The notes under the pieces were generated by a model. It made no database searches and was not told the origin of the DNA. It saw only the letters and a program-made list of their open reading frames with translations. A DNA stretch of 64,000 nucleotides from Euphorbia lathyris (lineage: Eukaryota; Streptophyta; Magnoliopsida; Malpighiales; Euphorbiaceae): NCBI RefSeq assembly GCF_963576675.1, contig NC_088918.1, positions 35,745,501 through 35,809,500 of the forward strand, given 5' to 3'. Within the stretch, counting starts at the first letter, position 1. Every line of letters starts with the position of its first letter. Positions 1-12,456 of the stretch are shown piece by piece. The position numbers and the translations under genes are program-made.

Positions 1-1933
1 CTAATTTATTTGACATAAGAGTTCTGAATCTGATTATATATGAAAGCGATTTAACATTTGTATCTATAGTTGAAATTTACAAATCAACATCAAACCAAAA
101 AGTCTTTAATTTGCATTTAGTGACCATTTTAAATGGCCTTTAAATTAGGCCACCAATTAATTTCATATATAATTTTAACATTTTAACCCCTTCATTTACA
201 ACAAAATTTTCATACTATCAGTGGGAATAAAAACTAATGTGGTAATTTCTTACTTTTCAGGCCAGAAATAAAGAAGACGAAGCTTGACGTACAGGTAAAG
301 TTGCTTCTAGCCTTGTATCTCTAATTTTGTTTATATATCTGAAAAATTTAGCTCAAATATAAATGATGAATATCCAACTTTATAAGATTAGTTCAATGGT
401 AACCACGGCTATTAATGAGTCAATGTAGCTCGTAAATTATTTGAGTTCAGTTTGGTCAAAGTTCGGTCAAAACTCGATTTGAATAAACTCGGCTCGAGAC
501 ATTAACAAGTCGAGCATGAGCTTTTTTTTAAGTTCAGCTCATAAGCTCAATTATTTTTTAATTATTATATATATTTCATCAATCTTTAATTCAAAATAAA
601 ATAATTAATAACTATGGTAAAAGAAAATATGAGTAATTAGTCATGGATTCTAAATCTCAAGTTCAACTAGTTACAACTCACAATGCCCATAAAAAATATT
701 TGACTGTTTTAGACATTTGACTAGTTCGAAATTTAGAAATTCAAAGTTCAAATACGAACTGTAAAGAGTAATGAACTTCTCATTTCCCAAGTTATCTCTC
801 TACACTCTCATCCACACTAGTGGCGTTAAGAACTATCGTCCATATGCAACCACGTCGGTAATCAAGTCATATGTGATATATGTGAGTTTGTTTTCTCTAA
901 CCACCAGTAACAACTACTATTTTTAGAGCTCGACCATGAAAATGATTGTTTTTTTTTCTAATCTTTTAATAAATTCATATTGAGCATTTTATAGGAATTT
1001 TATATTTTTTTTCTTCTACTACTTAATCTATACATGTATAATGAATCTGTTTTAAGCTGGTCAAGATTCCGTAAAAATTCGATCCGAGAGGGCTTGGTTT
1101 AGAGATTAACGAGCCAATACCAAACCTATCTAGGTTCAGTATTAGTTCGGCTCGTTAACACTCCTAATGTTAACACAAATCAATTATCTTTTTTTTTTTT
1201 TAATACATCGTGATATTCCTTGTTTTCTGAAAAAATGAATTGATGTTTCTCTAAATTTTAAATTAACTGATTAATTTCTTAAAATGATAAACGCATCTTT
1301 CCCAAATCACCTCTTACTCTATCACATGACTAGGAGTTTATCATGTCATTTAAGCAAGTTTAAGCAACTAAAAAGTCATCTTTAAAATTTAGAAATTCAA
1401 TCGCTTAGGAACCCTGATGTATTTAATCACCGATTTTTGAACCAAGTTTAGGGATTGAGACCCCAATATATTCAACAACTTTATTTTCTATTTGTTCACA
1501 CAAATTCATTAAAAGATTTTTTAGAAGAAACCAGTAGTTTCTTCAATAGAAAAAATACATCTTGATGAAAGTAATAGTTTCATGCAGTCTTTATAAGAAA
1601 ATTTTCATAATCTTTTAATGGATCAGATTCACGTATAAACAAAACTTTTATGCATTTCCAAAAAAAAAAAAAAAAAAATCCAATATCACCCATAAAAAAA
1701 GCAGAACACACTCCATATAAGGGGAAAAAACACTCCAAATAATGAAAAAACAATCAAACTTAAAATTGAACGATCAAAAATTTTATTCAATAAAATTTAC
1801 AAAACAAAATGAAGAGTTTTTCTCACTAAAACTGAAAGAAAACCTCAAAGCCAGCTAGAATTTTTTCCTCCTTTATAGGAGTTTGTTTGACATTAGATTG
1901 CTAAGTTAAATCAAATAAAATAAAAATCAAATT
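1..1933. other. AT-rich intergenic stretch without a supported gene
   Basis: No long open frame or recognisable protein is present. The stretch contains poly-A and poly-T runs (about 1191-1201 and 1660-1678) and old repeat-like sequence at about 400-1160 with recurrent 'ggctcg/cgagc' motifs of the kind seen in degenerate DNA transposons. A short AG/GT-bounded segment at 261-295 could be an exon but has no supporting partner. Confidence 0.5.
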
Positions 1934-2256
1934 GATAAATAAATGCTTAGTTTGCCCTCAACTTGAATTCTAAGATCAATTTTTGAATTCTTGACACGTG
2001 TTCAAATCAGTTTAAAATAACATGTCTTGGCTTATTATTATGCTTTTTAACCCTTATTAATTTTGACATTGACACATGTCGTTATAGACTAATTTAAATA
2101 TAAAGTTAAAATACCAAATTAATTCTTAAAATTTGTTTGGACCAAATTGATCGTGCAACTTGAGTTTAAAAACGAAATTGATCTTGATACTCAAAGTTGA
2201 TTTTCAAATAATTATACCATCAACCCAAGTTGAAAAGCCAAACTGAGCATTTATCT
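1934..2256. mobile_element. MITE-like inverted-repeat element
   Basis: The ends are an imperfect inverted repeat: the left end reads 'ataaatgcttagtttg' followed by 'caacttg', and the right end is the reverse complement of 'ataaatgctcagtttg' followed by 'caacttg'. Between them lies a second inverted motif around 'agatcaattt'. There is no coding capacity. The size and the terminal repeats fit a non-autonomous DNA transposon. I could not define a clean target duplication, so the family is open. Confidence 0.45.
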
Positions 2257-2888
2257 CAACTCAACCACAATTATGGTTTGACTTATCCAGCAACTAAATC
2301 AAAACTCGTTGATATAATCTCAACCATCAATACTGATTATCAACTCATTATCCAATAAATCAAATATCAACAGATTGAAACATCTTCTGATTGTCCTCTC
2401 ATTGAATCAGTCGTAGTTATTGGGTGCCGTGCCGCGGTGCACAGCACAGGATAACCTTATAAATGCTGCTGAGTAATTTCAACATAATCTTTTAGGCCAA
2501 CAACTTAATAAAACTAACAAAACCTATGAAGTTTTTATTTGAAATCTACTCCCACAAGAATACTTACAGCAACTTCTGAAATTGCCTGAGCTGCAGCTTG
2601 CTGTGACATGTTAACCAGCCCCACTGCTTTGAATCTCGGTCGCTATTTCGACTTCTTCCTCTATGATAAAATTCTACTAGCCACGATTCCAGAAAAGAAT
2701 TAAATAGAAGTGTGCATCTTGAAATGAAGACTGCACCTGTGAAGACAGGGACTGTTTGTGTTAATGGGTCGAGGAAATGTTACACGGAAAGAAAAAATAA
2801 ACGATGTAAATAATTTTACCTTAAGATGCAATAAAGTGATCTAGATCAGTAGATGAAGGAAATGCTCAAACGTTTTAGATGTAATTGT

Positions 2889-5800
2889 CTATTTTGGTTG
2901 CATTTTTTGAACCTCTTCATGTATTGACTGGAAAAGAACAGTAGATATATACCTCTCACCAAAGCTTGGAAATATAACCTACAGCATCCATAACGTTTAA
3001 AAACAAAGTTACATATAGTAGCAGATTATGAATAAAATGTTAGAAAATGCTTGTCTAGTGCTTTATTTTAAGCAAATTTAACACATGGGTAGACAGATTA
3101 ACTCGAAAAGGTTCTTCAAGGATGGGGTATTTGGATATCATTAAAAAACTGAAAAATAATACATTGTATACATAAATTCCATTGTGTTTTCCTGATCTTT
3201 TTAGAAGCTAACTCCATCATTTAGGGCAGGTTTGCGTACAGTCTCACGTATCCAAAATCCATTTGATGTGGTTTTGGGTTAAGGTGCGTGGTAACCAACA
3301 CAAGGACCTCTTTGTGGGTTTTGGTTAAAACAACCGAGAGTTCTTGCATGCTGCTTCTGTCATGTTCTTGAGGGATGACTGATGAGCTAAATTTTAACAC
3401 TAGTGAATGTGAAGTTGACATATACCAACAACATAAATACGTCTTAAAAGTCGCGCTCAAAAAGTTAACGCATGATCTCACAAATATTTCCAATACAAGT
3501 TTAAATTACAATTGAGAGTTTACTTACTGTAATGAGCTTTCCAGCATTCTCAGGCCTTTTCCCTAAACAGATAGCAGCAGCTGCTGCAGCTCCTGATGAA
3601 ATACCAACCTAGGAAGAAGGAAAATAATTAAACTAACCAGCTTGTATGTATTTAACGATAATGGAGAAGAGAGCTCGTGACATCATGTTGTCACTTTATA
3701 ATAGATAGCAGTGGTTAAAAGGATAACTGTTTTCCAACATCGGGAAAAGATATGAAATTATAAAATCGAACTAAGAACCCTGAAAAAAACTTGAAAGCAA
3801 GAACCCTGAAAAGTAATAGCAGAAACATAGTGGATAACGAGAAACTCTATGCCAAAAGATCTTGCATATTACCAGTAAGCCTTCCTCCAATGCTAGTCTC
3901 CTTGACATTTCAACAGCTTCATCATTTGTTACCTACATTTGTGTGTTGAATTTGTGTCAAATAACTATTTAACTCAATTAGCTACCGATATTAGTGCATT
4001 GCCTTTTCCAGCTAAGTAAAAGCAAATCAAATTGAACAAAAGAGAAGCGTGATTCAGGTGCAGTATATTCGATTCTTTTGATAATTGAGAAAAATCCAAA
4101 AACAAACAAATTCATCAATGAAGTCCATACAAATCCAAAAGATTCCTAATCGTAGTAATCTACTGACATCTAATGACCCAGAAAGTAAGAAAATCTCATC
4201 ATTTGGAATGGAGAGGGGGAAAAATTCAATGCTGGCAGAAAGTAGTTGAACAGATATGGACATGGATATTGTGCAAAACATTTTTCTATACCATGGCTAA
4301 ACTGGAGAAAACTGCAGATAAATAGTTGAGAAAAATGAAATCATTCATGAATGGTTTTCATTTTCATTTTTATTTAACAAGGGAATAGCATGCATACTTA
4401 GATTCAGTGTTTACACAAATGTAAAAGAACAGGAACATATAATTCCCCTCTGCATTGCACTTTGGGTGTTAATCTCTTGCAAGGACTATCAATTCCACAA
4501 GGGTTAGATTCTACAGCCAACCTCATTGATTTTTCTTCTTTTCTCTCAAAAAAATCCAAACCGATAAGATCCTTTCAGTCCTCCAAAATCTAAAATCCAA
4601 TCAAAGATTGCTGGGAAGAAAACCAATTTCTTACCTTAATAACCTCATCAAGCAAGTTAACATCCAAGATATTTGGTACATAACCTACAACAAGATTTTT
4701 GTTAGTCACTTTCAGTGAGTAGATGCCCATCTCAGCAGAAAAATAAAAGATAAAAAAAAAAAAAAAGGGCGGCCCGGTCGCATTACGCGTCCCCGCTGAG
4801 CGAGGGTCCGGGGAGGGGTCCCACCACAAGGGTGTATTGGGGGCAAGCCTTCCCTTGCCAATTTAATTGGCAAGAGGCCGCTCCTAAGACTCGAACCCGT
4901 GACCTCAGGTCACACGGCAACAACGTTTTACCGTTGCGCCAAGGCTCGCCCTCTAGAAAAATAAAAGATAACTGCAAGAAAATACAAGACAAGAAATAAA
5001 TGCCCCACCTGGGTTTTCTCCTGAGATTATACTTCTTTCTGCAGGTTCCACACCAACTACCTAAACAAAAATTTAACGTTCAGCATGATGTCATACATTA
5101 AGATGAACAAATATGAAAAGAACTGCCGTAAAGGGGCAAGCCTTGGCGCAACGGGAAACGTTGTTGTCGTGTGACCAAGAGGTCACGGGTTCGAGTCTTA
5201 GGAGCGGCCTCTTGCCAAATAAATTGGTAGGGGAAGGCTTGCTCCCAGTACACCCATGTGGTGGGATCCCTCCCCGGACCCTCGCTCAGCGGGGACGCGT
5301 AGTGCACCGGGCCGCCCTTTTTATTAGAACAGTTGAGCAATGAGGGTGAGCCTTGGCGCAACGGTAAACGTTGTTATCGTATGACCAAGAGGTCACGGGT
5401 TCGAGTTTTAGGAGCGGGGGAAGGCTTGCCCCCAGTACACCCTTGTGGTGGGATCCCTCCCCGGACCCTTGCTCAGCGGGGACGCGTAGTGCACCCGGCC
5501 GCCCTTTTTTTATTAGAACATTTGAGCAATAAGTAAATAATCCTATAACCAGTGAAATGGTGTTGTTTCTGAAAATACACAACAAATATATATATATATA
5601 TGTGTTTGTGTGTGGGCGCGTGAGGGCGCGTTTTTTTCTTCTTTTGGTTGAATTTATATTTTGATGAAAATTATAACCATCAAGTTGCGTAGACATCCGA
5701 CACTTCAAATGGACATGATTACTGAAATAGAAAGTTAACACACTTCTTATAGCAATTGATCGCATTTAGAACAAACATCATATACATTTTGATTTCATAA

Positions 5801-8800
5801 GGTCCAAGGTGCCTCTTAAAAAGTTTACATATACAAACTACACCTAAAAGTACATCTAAATGACTTTAGCTGTTTAGCATAATGCTATTGCCATAAAAAA
5901 TTATATGATCATCCACACCTCTTCCATGGAATACTATGGATAACTGAAAAGCTAATTGATTAATTAATTTGAAACAAATGATAACACCCTCCACTGCAAA
6001 AGAAAGTTTATAATTAAGCATCTAGACTACAATTGAATTGAGATTACAATGGTCTTTCAGATATAGGCATCATTTTTTATATATTCTTGGCCCTTGGCAG
6101 CTTTTTACTGGTCTTTCTGAACCATGCAGAAGTGCCAATTAACATAAAATATACACCAACCTATACATCACAAAAACTTCTCTAAAGGTATAACATAATC
6201 ATTCAAGCAATTGCGTGTATATATCTATTCTGCCAAAGCAGAATTACTTTAGACACTAACATATTTAACAATTTAACCACTGGTTATTATAAGCTTATAA
6301 AGTGAACAATGAAATTATAAATGCTGCTTCATTTTAAACAGATCCGAATCTTTTCTTCTTCCAGCCACATGAAATTACTCTTACAGTTTCAATATTGATG
6401 TATGTATCTTGTGTTTGTTTCAAAGGAAATAGCAAGGAAAATGAAGGAAACAATGATGTATCAAAACATTTATATGTCTAAATACATTCCAAAAACCTGA
6501 AACAGCTGCTAAAGTATAGCAAACAACACTTAACCCAATATAATTGTGACAATTTACCGCCTAGGTGTAATGCAAGGCTTAAACACCATGCCCTCCTGAA
6601 AGATATTCTTCTTTTTATGCTTTTACTCAATAACTTTGATCTTAAAGGGAGAAAGAAACACTTCAGAAATTGAAAACTTCAGATACTTTCACAAAAAATT
6701 GTGAGTCATTTTTCTGAAATTAAAAAAAGAAAAATAGAAACTTGTTTCTTAAATTGAAATTCATTTCTAAATGCAAACTAGCAGATTAACTAGTCTCTTA
6801 GAGTCTTAACCAGTTTATCATCATTCATCACATTGCATTCAATTCCTAATTTCTTTCTAGATCATCTTATCTGTTCATTCAACGTGAAAAGCTCTCTTGT
6901 AACTTCTCCCTCACATGAAGTTTGTAGACTCTTAGAGTTTAATAATTATGCTTTTATTCTTTTATGCTTGATGGTTATATTACTTTCCATTTTCTACTTG
7001 ATTCTTTTTATAATATAGAACAATATGATTTTTTTTTTTTCTTCCTTTAATTGCTACAGCGGCATATAGAACAATATGATTTATTTTCCCATAGTTATGT
7101 TTTTGGCAAAAGGTATTCAAAACATAGATATTTATTAGAAATTGAATAATAATTGACAAGTATTTGAGTATATGATATTTTTCTTCCAATTAATAAAAAT
7201 TTGAAAATACATCCTTGTAATTTTAACATTTATAAAAAATACATCCCTACATTTTCATTATTTTAGAAATATTATTCCCAGTGTACTTTCCATTCATAGA
7301 GTACATTATACTGCACCATGTTGGGGGTTAGCACCTAAGAGTATACTATAACAGCTAGAATAACTACATGCATGCTCTTATTTTATTTCCTTTCTCTTAC
7401 TCATTTTCATCCTTTGTTCTCCTTCCATGTTCTGGTCTAACTGAGAATTAAGTATAAAAGGAACAAAAGAATAACAAAGGAAAATTTAAGCGAATGAATG
7501 AAAAGCACCCAACTGACTTACGGAAGAAATTGAAAGAACAGCACATATGGGCAAAAGTAAAGGGGTCTTGCAGAAGTCTGCAATTTTTAAAGGGATAAGG
7601 TACAAAAATACCCCCAACGTTTTTAACTAAGAGCAATATTACCCCTGACGTTAAAAATGGTACAATTAAGGGTCCAACATTGATAACTTGGTCCAATTTT
7701 AGACATCCCTAACAGATTTCCTAACTCTGTTAAAAATCCTATTCTCCTAATCTATGTGGCACCCAATCACATTAAAACCTACCCCCCTCTTATCGTATTG
7801 AAAATCGTTGAAACCAACGAATCTCAAGAAACCTGAAAATCTTAAAAAGTAAAAATCCTTTCTTCTTCTCGATTTTTCCACTTTCCAAGCTAGCAAGCAC
7901 AGATTGGAAAGAAATTCCATTGATTCAAATGTGAAATATTAAGAAACATATGAAGAATTTGCAAGGCTTGCAAGGAGCTATTATTCATATAAAAATTATG
8001 AAATATATTTAAATAGCAAATGGGTTTTTAGGTTTCTCTTTGGTTTCAAATAATTTCAGATGATGGAATAGGTTTTGATGAAGTTGGGCTCCTGGGACTC
8101 TTTGATTTTAAATAAATTAGTAAAATATCTAAAGAATAATAATTTACTTCATATTTTGCCAAGTATGTTCTTTCTCTAATATCATTAAAGTATTAGTTTG
8201 ATTTCTAAAATATGATGAAAAAAGTGGTCTAAATGAACAAATCTTGAACAAAAATCCTCCTTCCGCTACTGGTATTTTTGTGAAGCCAAGAGAAAGAGCA
8301 GAAAAACAAGAATGCAGCCACGTACATTAGGGAAACATAACGTTAGGGGTAATATTGCTCTTGGTTGACAACGTTAGGAGTATTTTTGCACCATTTTTAA
8401 TGACTAATGAGTTATTCCAGCACTCTAGTTGCAATTCATATATGCATAATATGATTACCTTATCAACTAATTGAAGCAATAAGCACTGAAAGGAATGGTA
8501 TAATAAGGGGGCTGGCCTAAAGCAAATCCTGTGTTCCAGGAAATATAAAGGAAAAAGAGCAATGAATAATTCTCATTACAAAAGGATGCCCACCTTTATA
8601 CTGTTGTTCATCATTTTTAAGTAACGACCAGTGCCTGTTACAGTACCGCCAGTTCCAATTCCAGCAACAAGTATGTCAACATTGCCTAACGTATCCTCCC
8701 AAATCTCAGGTCCGGTAGTTTCAAAGTGGACCTGTAATTTATGAAAGAGCACTTTTAATTACCCACATTTATTAGAGAAACGCTAGGTACGACCAAAAGA

Positions 8801-11141
8801 CTGTAAGTACTGTGTGAGGCAGTAATATCAACCTTTACATTAGCCCCGTTCTCAAACTGTTGAAACAAGTATGCATTTGGTGTGCTCAGAACAATTTCCT
8901 CAGCCTTACTAATTGCACCTTTCAGACCTTTTTCTGGGTCTGTCAAAACAATTTCTGCTCCAAATGCACGTAAGAGGATCCTTCTTTCAAGACCTATAGA
9001 TGCAGGCATGGTGACGATAAGTTTGTATCCCTTAGTTGCTGCAACAAAAGCAATACCAAGTCCTGTATTTCCAGTTGTAGGTTCAATTAGTATGCTCTGC
9101 ACAAACACAAGATTTCATATGAGCTATACAATCATATATAAGTACACATTTCAAAAAAAAGACATCTATGTTTCAAAACTTAGCTGACCTTCCCAGGAGA
9201 AATATCCCCATTTTCTTCTGCCTCAGATATCATACTGTAACCGATTCTGAAATGCCAATGATTGACAAATATATAAATCAGATTTTAATAACACATCTAT
9301 TGGGTGCACCCAAAAAAAAAACACAACACAAAATTTGCACAACGTTTTACACAATAAGGTCATCCATCAATTCTCAACTAAGAGCCCACAAAAAATATTC
9401 CACCACACTTGATGAGTTACAAAATAGAAGGTCATGCCCCAACTTCATAACAATTTACAAATTATCTGACATTTCAAACGCTAACAAAGTAATAACATTC
9501 AGAGATTAAATTTCCATAGAACATATTTGGTGTAGAATGCCATTCTATTGAAAAGAGAAATTACCTGTCCTTGACACTCCGGCAAGGTTCCATGGATTCA
9601 AGTTTTGCAGCAATGTGAGCCACACAGCCTACTGTAACTTTGTTGAGATATATCATTGGTGTTCTTCCAATCAACTATATCAATTTGCCACAACTGTTGA
9701 ATAATCAGTAACGACTTTGAAACATAAGTATTTCAAAAGAAATATTAAGTTATAAAGTATACAATAATTACCACCCCATTCAAAACATTAAAAGCAAACT
9801 GAAAGACACACATATCAATATAATCAAAAGTGAAGTAGAAGTAACTGTATTGTAACAACCCGGTCCAATACCATGTAAATATTGTCGGCTTTGACCCGAG
9901 TCGAACACCTTAGGCCTCACGGCTATAAAAAGCATCTACATGTATTAGAAACATTCTTTACTAATAAGACCACTCTCTCCATTTCCAATGTGGGATTCAG
10001 TTCATTCCGACCCTACCGCCATCGGCGCTCCTTGCTCAAACTTTCTACCCCAACGCCACCCACTTCGGACCGGGTCATTACAAACCCACCAGGTTCCGCC
10101 TGGTTCTTTCTTCCTCGAACCAACACATTGTAAGTAGAGAGTCAACTTTGATATAAATTGTAATAGGTCCAATACTATGTAAATATTTTCCATTTTGACC
10201 TAAATCTAACACTTTAGGCCTCACAGCTTTAAAACGTGTGCACCTATATTAGAAACATTCTTTACTAATAAGTCCTAGTCACTCTCTCACTTGCCCATCA
10301 TCATCCCTTAAGACGGATACTTGCTCAGAATTTCTACCCCATTCCCACCCACCCACTTCGGACCGATTCGTCACAAGTACTTTCTTAAATTTCCAATAAA
10401 AATCCTACAAACAAGTTTAGAGATGAGTGTACCAGCTCTAACATATAAGCTGCAAAATTTTAATTGCTCATCACATATTGGAAAAGAAGGGAAAATCTCA
10501 ATGAAGACCCACATTCATGGGCTCATAATTCAGAAACTAATTGACAGCAAACTAGCTCTGCTCTCCCTTTGATTTTTCTCTTTCATTTTCTACAGTGAAT
10601 AAATTATGGATAAAAGAATAAGAAGAGCATAATAATTCCTTTTTCAATTCCTTAACAACTATTAATCTGCTCCGGACCTTTTCATCAGTTTTTGCGGAAA
10701 CACTTATAGCAATTAATATCACAACGAACCGTGCCACAAGGAGACAGATTAGCAAACAAGATAAGCACAAAGAACTCCTCCGCCAAACAAAATACTAGCA
10801 GAGAAGTAAAACCAAAGGCAAAATCAGTAATTCCACTGAAAACCAGAAGAAAAAAGAAATCAAGAATGAACCTGGGTGACATCCTCTGCTATGTTAACAG
10901 CGTGATGTTCTTCCTCCTCAACCAATTCTTCTTCTTCTTCTTCCACCTCATCTGCGGTGGTGGTCTGGTAGAGTGAAGGAGCCTTAGCTTTAGCATAGAC
11001 AATAATGGAGGCGGGTCTTTTTTTAGCAACAAAGCTGTTGACGGAGGGAAAATTGGAGTCTCTACATGCAGAAAAACGGTAACGGTTAGATAGAGGAACG
11101 ATGGAGGGAAGAGGAGGGAGAAGAGAAAAAGAGAGCGCCAT
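2889..11141 (-). CDS. CS26: Plastid cysteine-synthase-family enzyme, S-sulfocysteine synthase (CS26)-like, 10 exons
   Basis: Coding exons, in gene order: 11141-10872, 9674-9565, 9246-9189, 9096-8833, 8731-8594, 5060-5009, 4684-4635, 3932-3873, 3608-3528, 2978-2889. All introns are GT..AG and the sum is 390 codons plus TAG. Residues 1-60 are Ser/Arg-rich without acidic residues near the start, as in a plastid transit peptide. An unusual Glu-rich linker (about 68-80) precedes '[11 protein letters not shown]'. The PLP lysine lies in 'PCRSVKDR' (K125), the substrate loop is 'TTGNTG' (153-158), the phosphate-binding glycine loop is '[10 protein letters not shown]' (258-267) and the PLP-serine motif is 'GISSGAA' (336-342). 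From memory, '[11 protein letters not shown]' and 'TTGNTG' match the CS26 branch, which makes S-sulfocysteine from O-acetylserine and thiosulfate in plastids; classical O-acetylserine (thiol) lyases carry 'CSSVKDR' and 'TSGNTG'. The start is the first in-frame ATG giving a transit peptide. The fifth intron is 3.5 kb and loaded with repeats. Confidence 0.93.
4753..4954 (-). mobile_element. Au-like SINE 1, full length, in intron 6 of the CS26-like gene
   Basis: On the minus strand it starts 'agagggcgagccttggcgc', carries a tRNA-like A box ('tggcgcaacgg') and B box ('ggttcgagtc'), and ends 'gggccgccc' plus a poly-T tail (A-run on the plus strand at 4753-4766). This layout, including the 3' poly-T, is that of the plant Au SINE family. 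A perfect 16 bp target duplication (agaaaaataaaagata) flanks it at 4737-4752 and 4955-4970. It lies between exons 7 and 6 in the same sense as the gene. Confidence 0.93.
5132..5322 (+). mobile_element. Au-like SINE 2, plus strand, in intron 5 of the CS26-like gene
   Basis: It starts 'gggcaagccttggcgc', has the A and B boxes and the 3' end 'gggccgccc' plus a short T tail, and is antisense to the gene. It diverges from SINE 1 at several positions ('gggaaacg', 'aaataaattggtag'). Its own target duplication is not clear because SINE 3 sits immediately downstream. Confidence 0.88.
5342..5511 (+). mobile_element. Au-like SINE 3, tandem to SINE 2, with internal deletion
   Basis: It has the same head and tail as SINE 2 but lacks about 30 bp after 'aggagcgg' (the 'cctcttgcc' segment). 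It is flanked by a 19 bp duplication with one mismatch: 'attagaacagttgagcaat' at 5323-5341 and 'attagaacatttgagcaat' at 5512-5530. The left copy directly abuts the T tail of SINE 2, so SINE 3 inserted next to the tail of an existing SINE. It is antisense to the gene. Confidence 0.87.
7592..8392. mobile_element. MULE-type MITE in intron 5 of the CS26-like gene
   Basis: Long terminal inverted repeats: the left 'aaaaatacccccaacg' then 'gagcaatattacccc' is mirrored at the right by 'ggggtaatattgctc' then 'aggagtatttttgcacc'. The flanks are 'atttttaaa' (7583-7591) and 'atttttaat' (8393-8401), a 9 bp target duplication with one mismatch, as expected for Mutator-like elements. The interior has no transposase. 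The right end appears to lack the outermost 'ttatccc'. Confidence 0.7.
9851..10375. repeat. Two direct copies of a 'tgtaacaacccggtcc' repeat in intron 1 of the CS26-like gene
   Basis: Copy 1 (9851-10081) begins 'tgtaacaacccggtcc' and ends 'ggaccgggtcattaca'. Copy 2 (about 10158-10375) is a diverged version beginning 'tgtaataggtcc' and ending 'ggaccgattcgtcaca'. Both share internal blocks such as 'ttaggcctcac' and 'ttagaaacattctttac'. TG..CA ends in direct orientation separated by about 75 bp suggest a tiny LTR element (TRIM-like). No convincing primer-binding site or target duplication was seen. Confidence 0.5.
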
Positions 11142-12456
11142 GGAAAGAGGAAAATGGTTTATGAGAGGTTTATTGTAAGATGGGTTTATGACAAATCTAT
11201 CCACCAAATATGAGACAAACATATTTGTTGGGCTCTCTTGAAGTTTTGAACTTTATCTGTTTAATATTTTCTACATAAAATAACCTTTCCTTTTTCCATA
11301 ATATTATTTGGAGGAAATAATTTATTAACCCCTCATTTTGTATCTATTTTAATCAATAAAAGGTTAAATCCGCTTTTTTTTTTTTTTTTTTAGAAACGCT
11401 TAAATCTTTAAGGGTCAAATACATGAATATCATAATTAAATATAAAATTACAATTAAGTCATATCATCAAACTTAATTCTTAATATGTTATTATTTTTTA
11501 TATATTATGATTTTACATTATAATTTAAAAAATCTAGACTCTAATTCATAAATCATAAATCCTAGAAAATATATTCGAGACTTCTAATTTATAAATTTTA
11601 ATCCTTAAAATATATTAAAAGTATTAATTTTACTAGTTTGACATAATTCAAAATTATGACTTGACATAGTTGTAAATAGTTTTAAAAAATGAATTTCTAT
11701 GTAGTTTTTCCAATCTCTAATAGATGAACAAGCAAGTACAACAACAACATAAGAAATAAAACCTTGCAAGATCTATAAATATATAAAAACGACTACAAAG
11801 AGCAAAGATAACCATAAAAGATATTAAAAATACAAAAGAACAAAAAAATATATACTTCTCATAAATCTAAATCCTTAGAAAAGCATCTACAATCCAATCA
11901 TCATCATTTAAGCCGATCTGAACATTCGGATATGAATCATTTCTTTTGTTGCAACCACTTAGATCCATTGGTCTACGAACAAAATAGACCGTTTTCGCTC
12001 GTGTTAAATTCGAAAAAGGTATAAACGAATGAATAATAGAGAACAGATACAATTTAGATGAATAAAAAGATCAGATGAAGTATATAACCACAGACAGAAA
12101 AAACATAAAACAATAAAAAAAAATACAAAAAATCTAAAGTTGATATGAAAAGTTGAATTTAGTCCAAATTCGTCTTTAAAATTGGCATAAGGAATTCTCT
12201 TCAAAAAAAAAAAATGGCATAAGGAATCAAATTAACTCATGACTAAATTAATTCCATAGGTATAATGTTTTTTCTTTAGTCATTAATTCCATAGGTATAA
12301 TGTTTTTTTAGAGAGAAAGTATAATATATTTTTGATATTTTAACTTTATCATATTTATATTTTAATATTTAAAGTCTACTTTTATATGTAAAAACTACTA
12401 TATTATGCACAGCCATAAAACGATTTGGAATCGACTCATTACTTTATATGTCAGTG
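11142..12456. other. AT-rich upstream region of the CS26-like gene, no further gene seen
   Basis: This is the promoter side of the CS26-like gene. The first 100 bases upstream of the ATG are purine-rich on the plus strand (a probable leader). Beyond about 11280 the sequence is AT-rich with mononucleotide runs (for example T-run 11374-11391). No TATA box could be assigned with confidence, and the open frames here are short and featureless. Confidence 0.4.

Noticed and set aside
261..295. Terminal exon of an upstream gene on the plus strand
   Set aside because: AG/GT borders and 35 open bases are too little. No recognisable peptide and no neighbouring exon within the window.
2563..2655. Exon-like segment on the minus strand downstream of the CS26-like gene ('MSQQAAAQAISEVA' then a donor-like site)
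   Set aside because: No partner exon or known domain could be found. It may be a chance frame or a 3' transcript part.
5150..5215. tRNA gene
   Set aside because: A and B boxes are present but no cloverleaf acceptor pairing is seen, and the sequence is the head of a repeated SINE.
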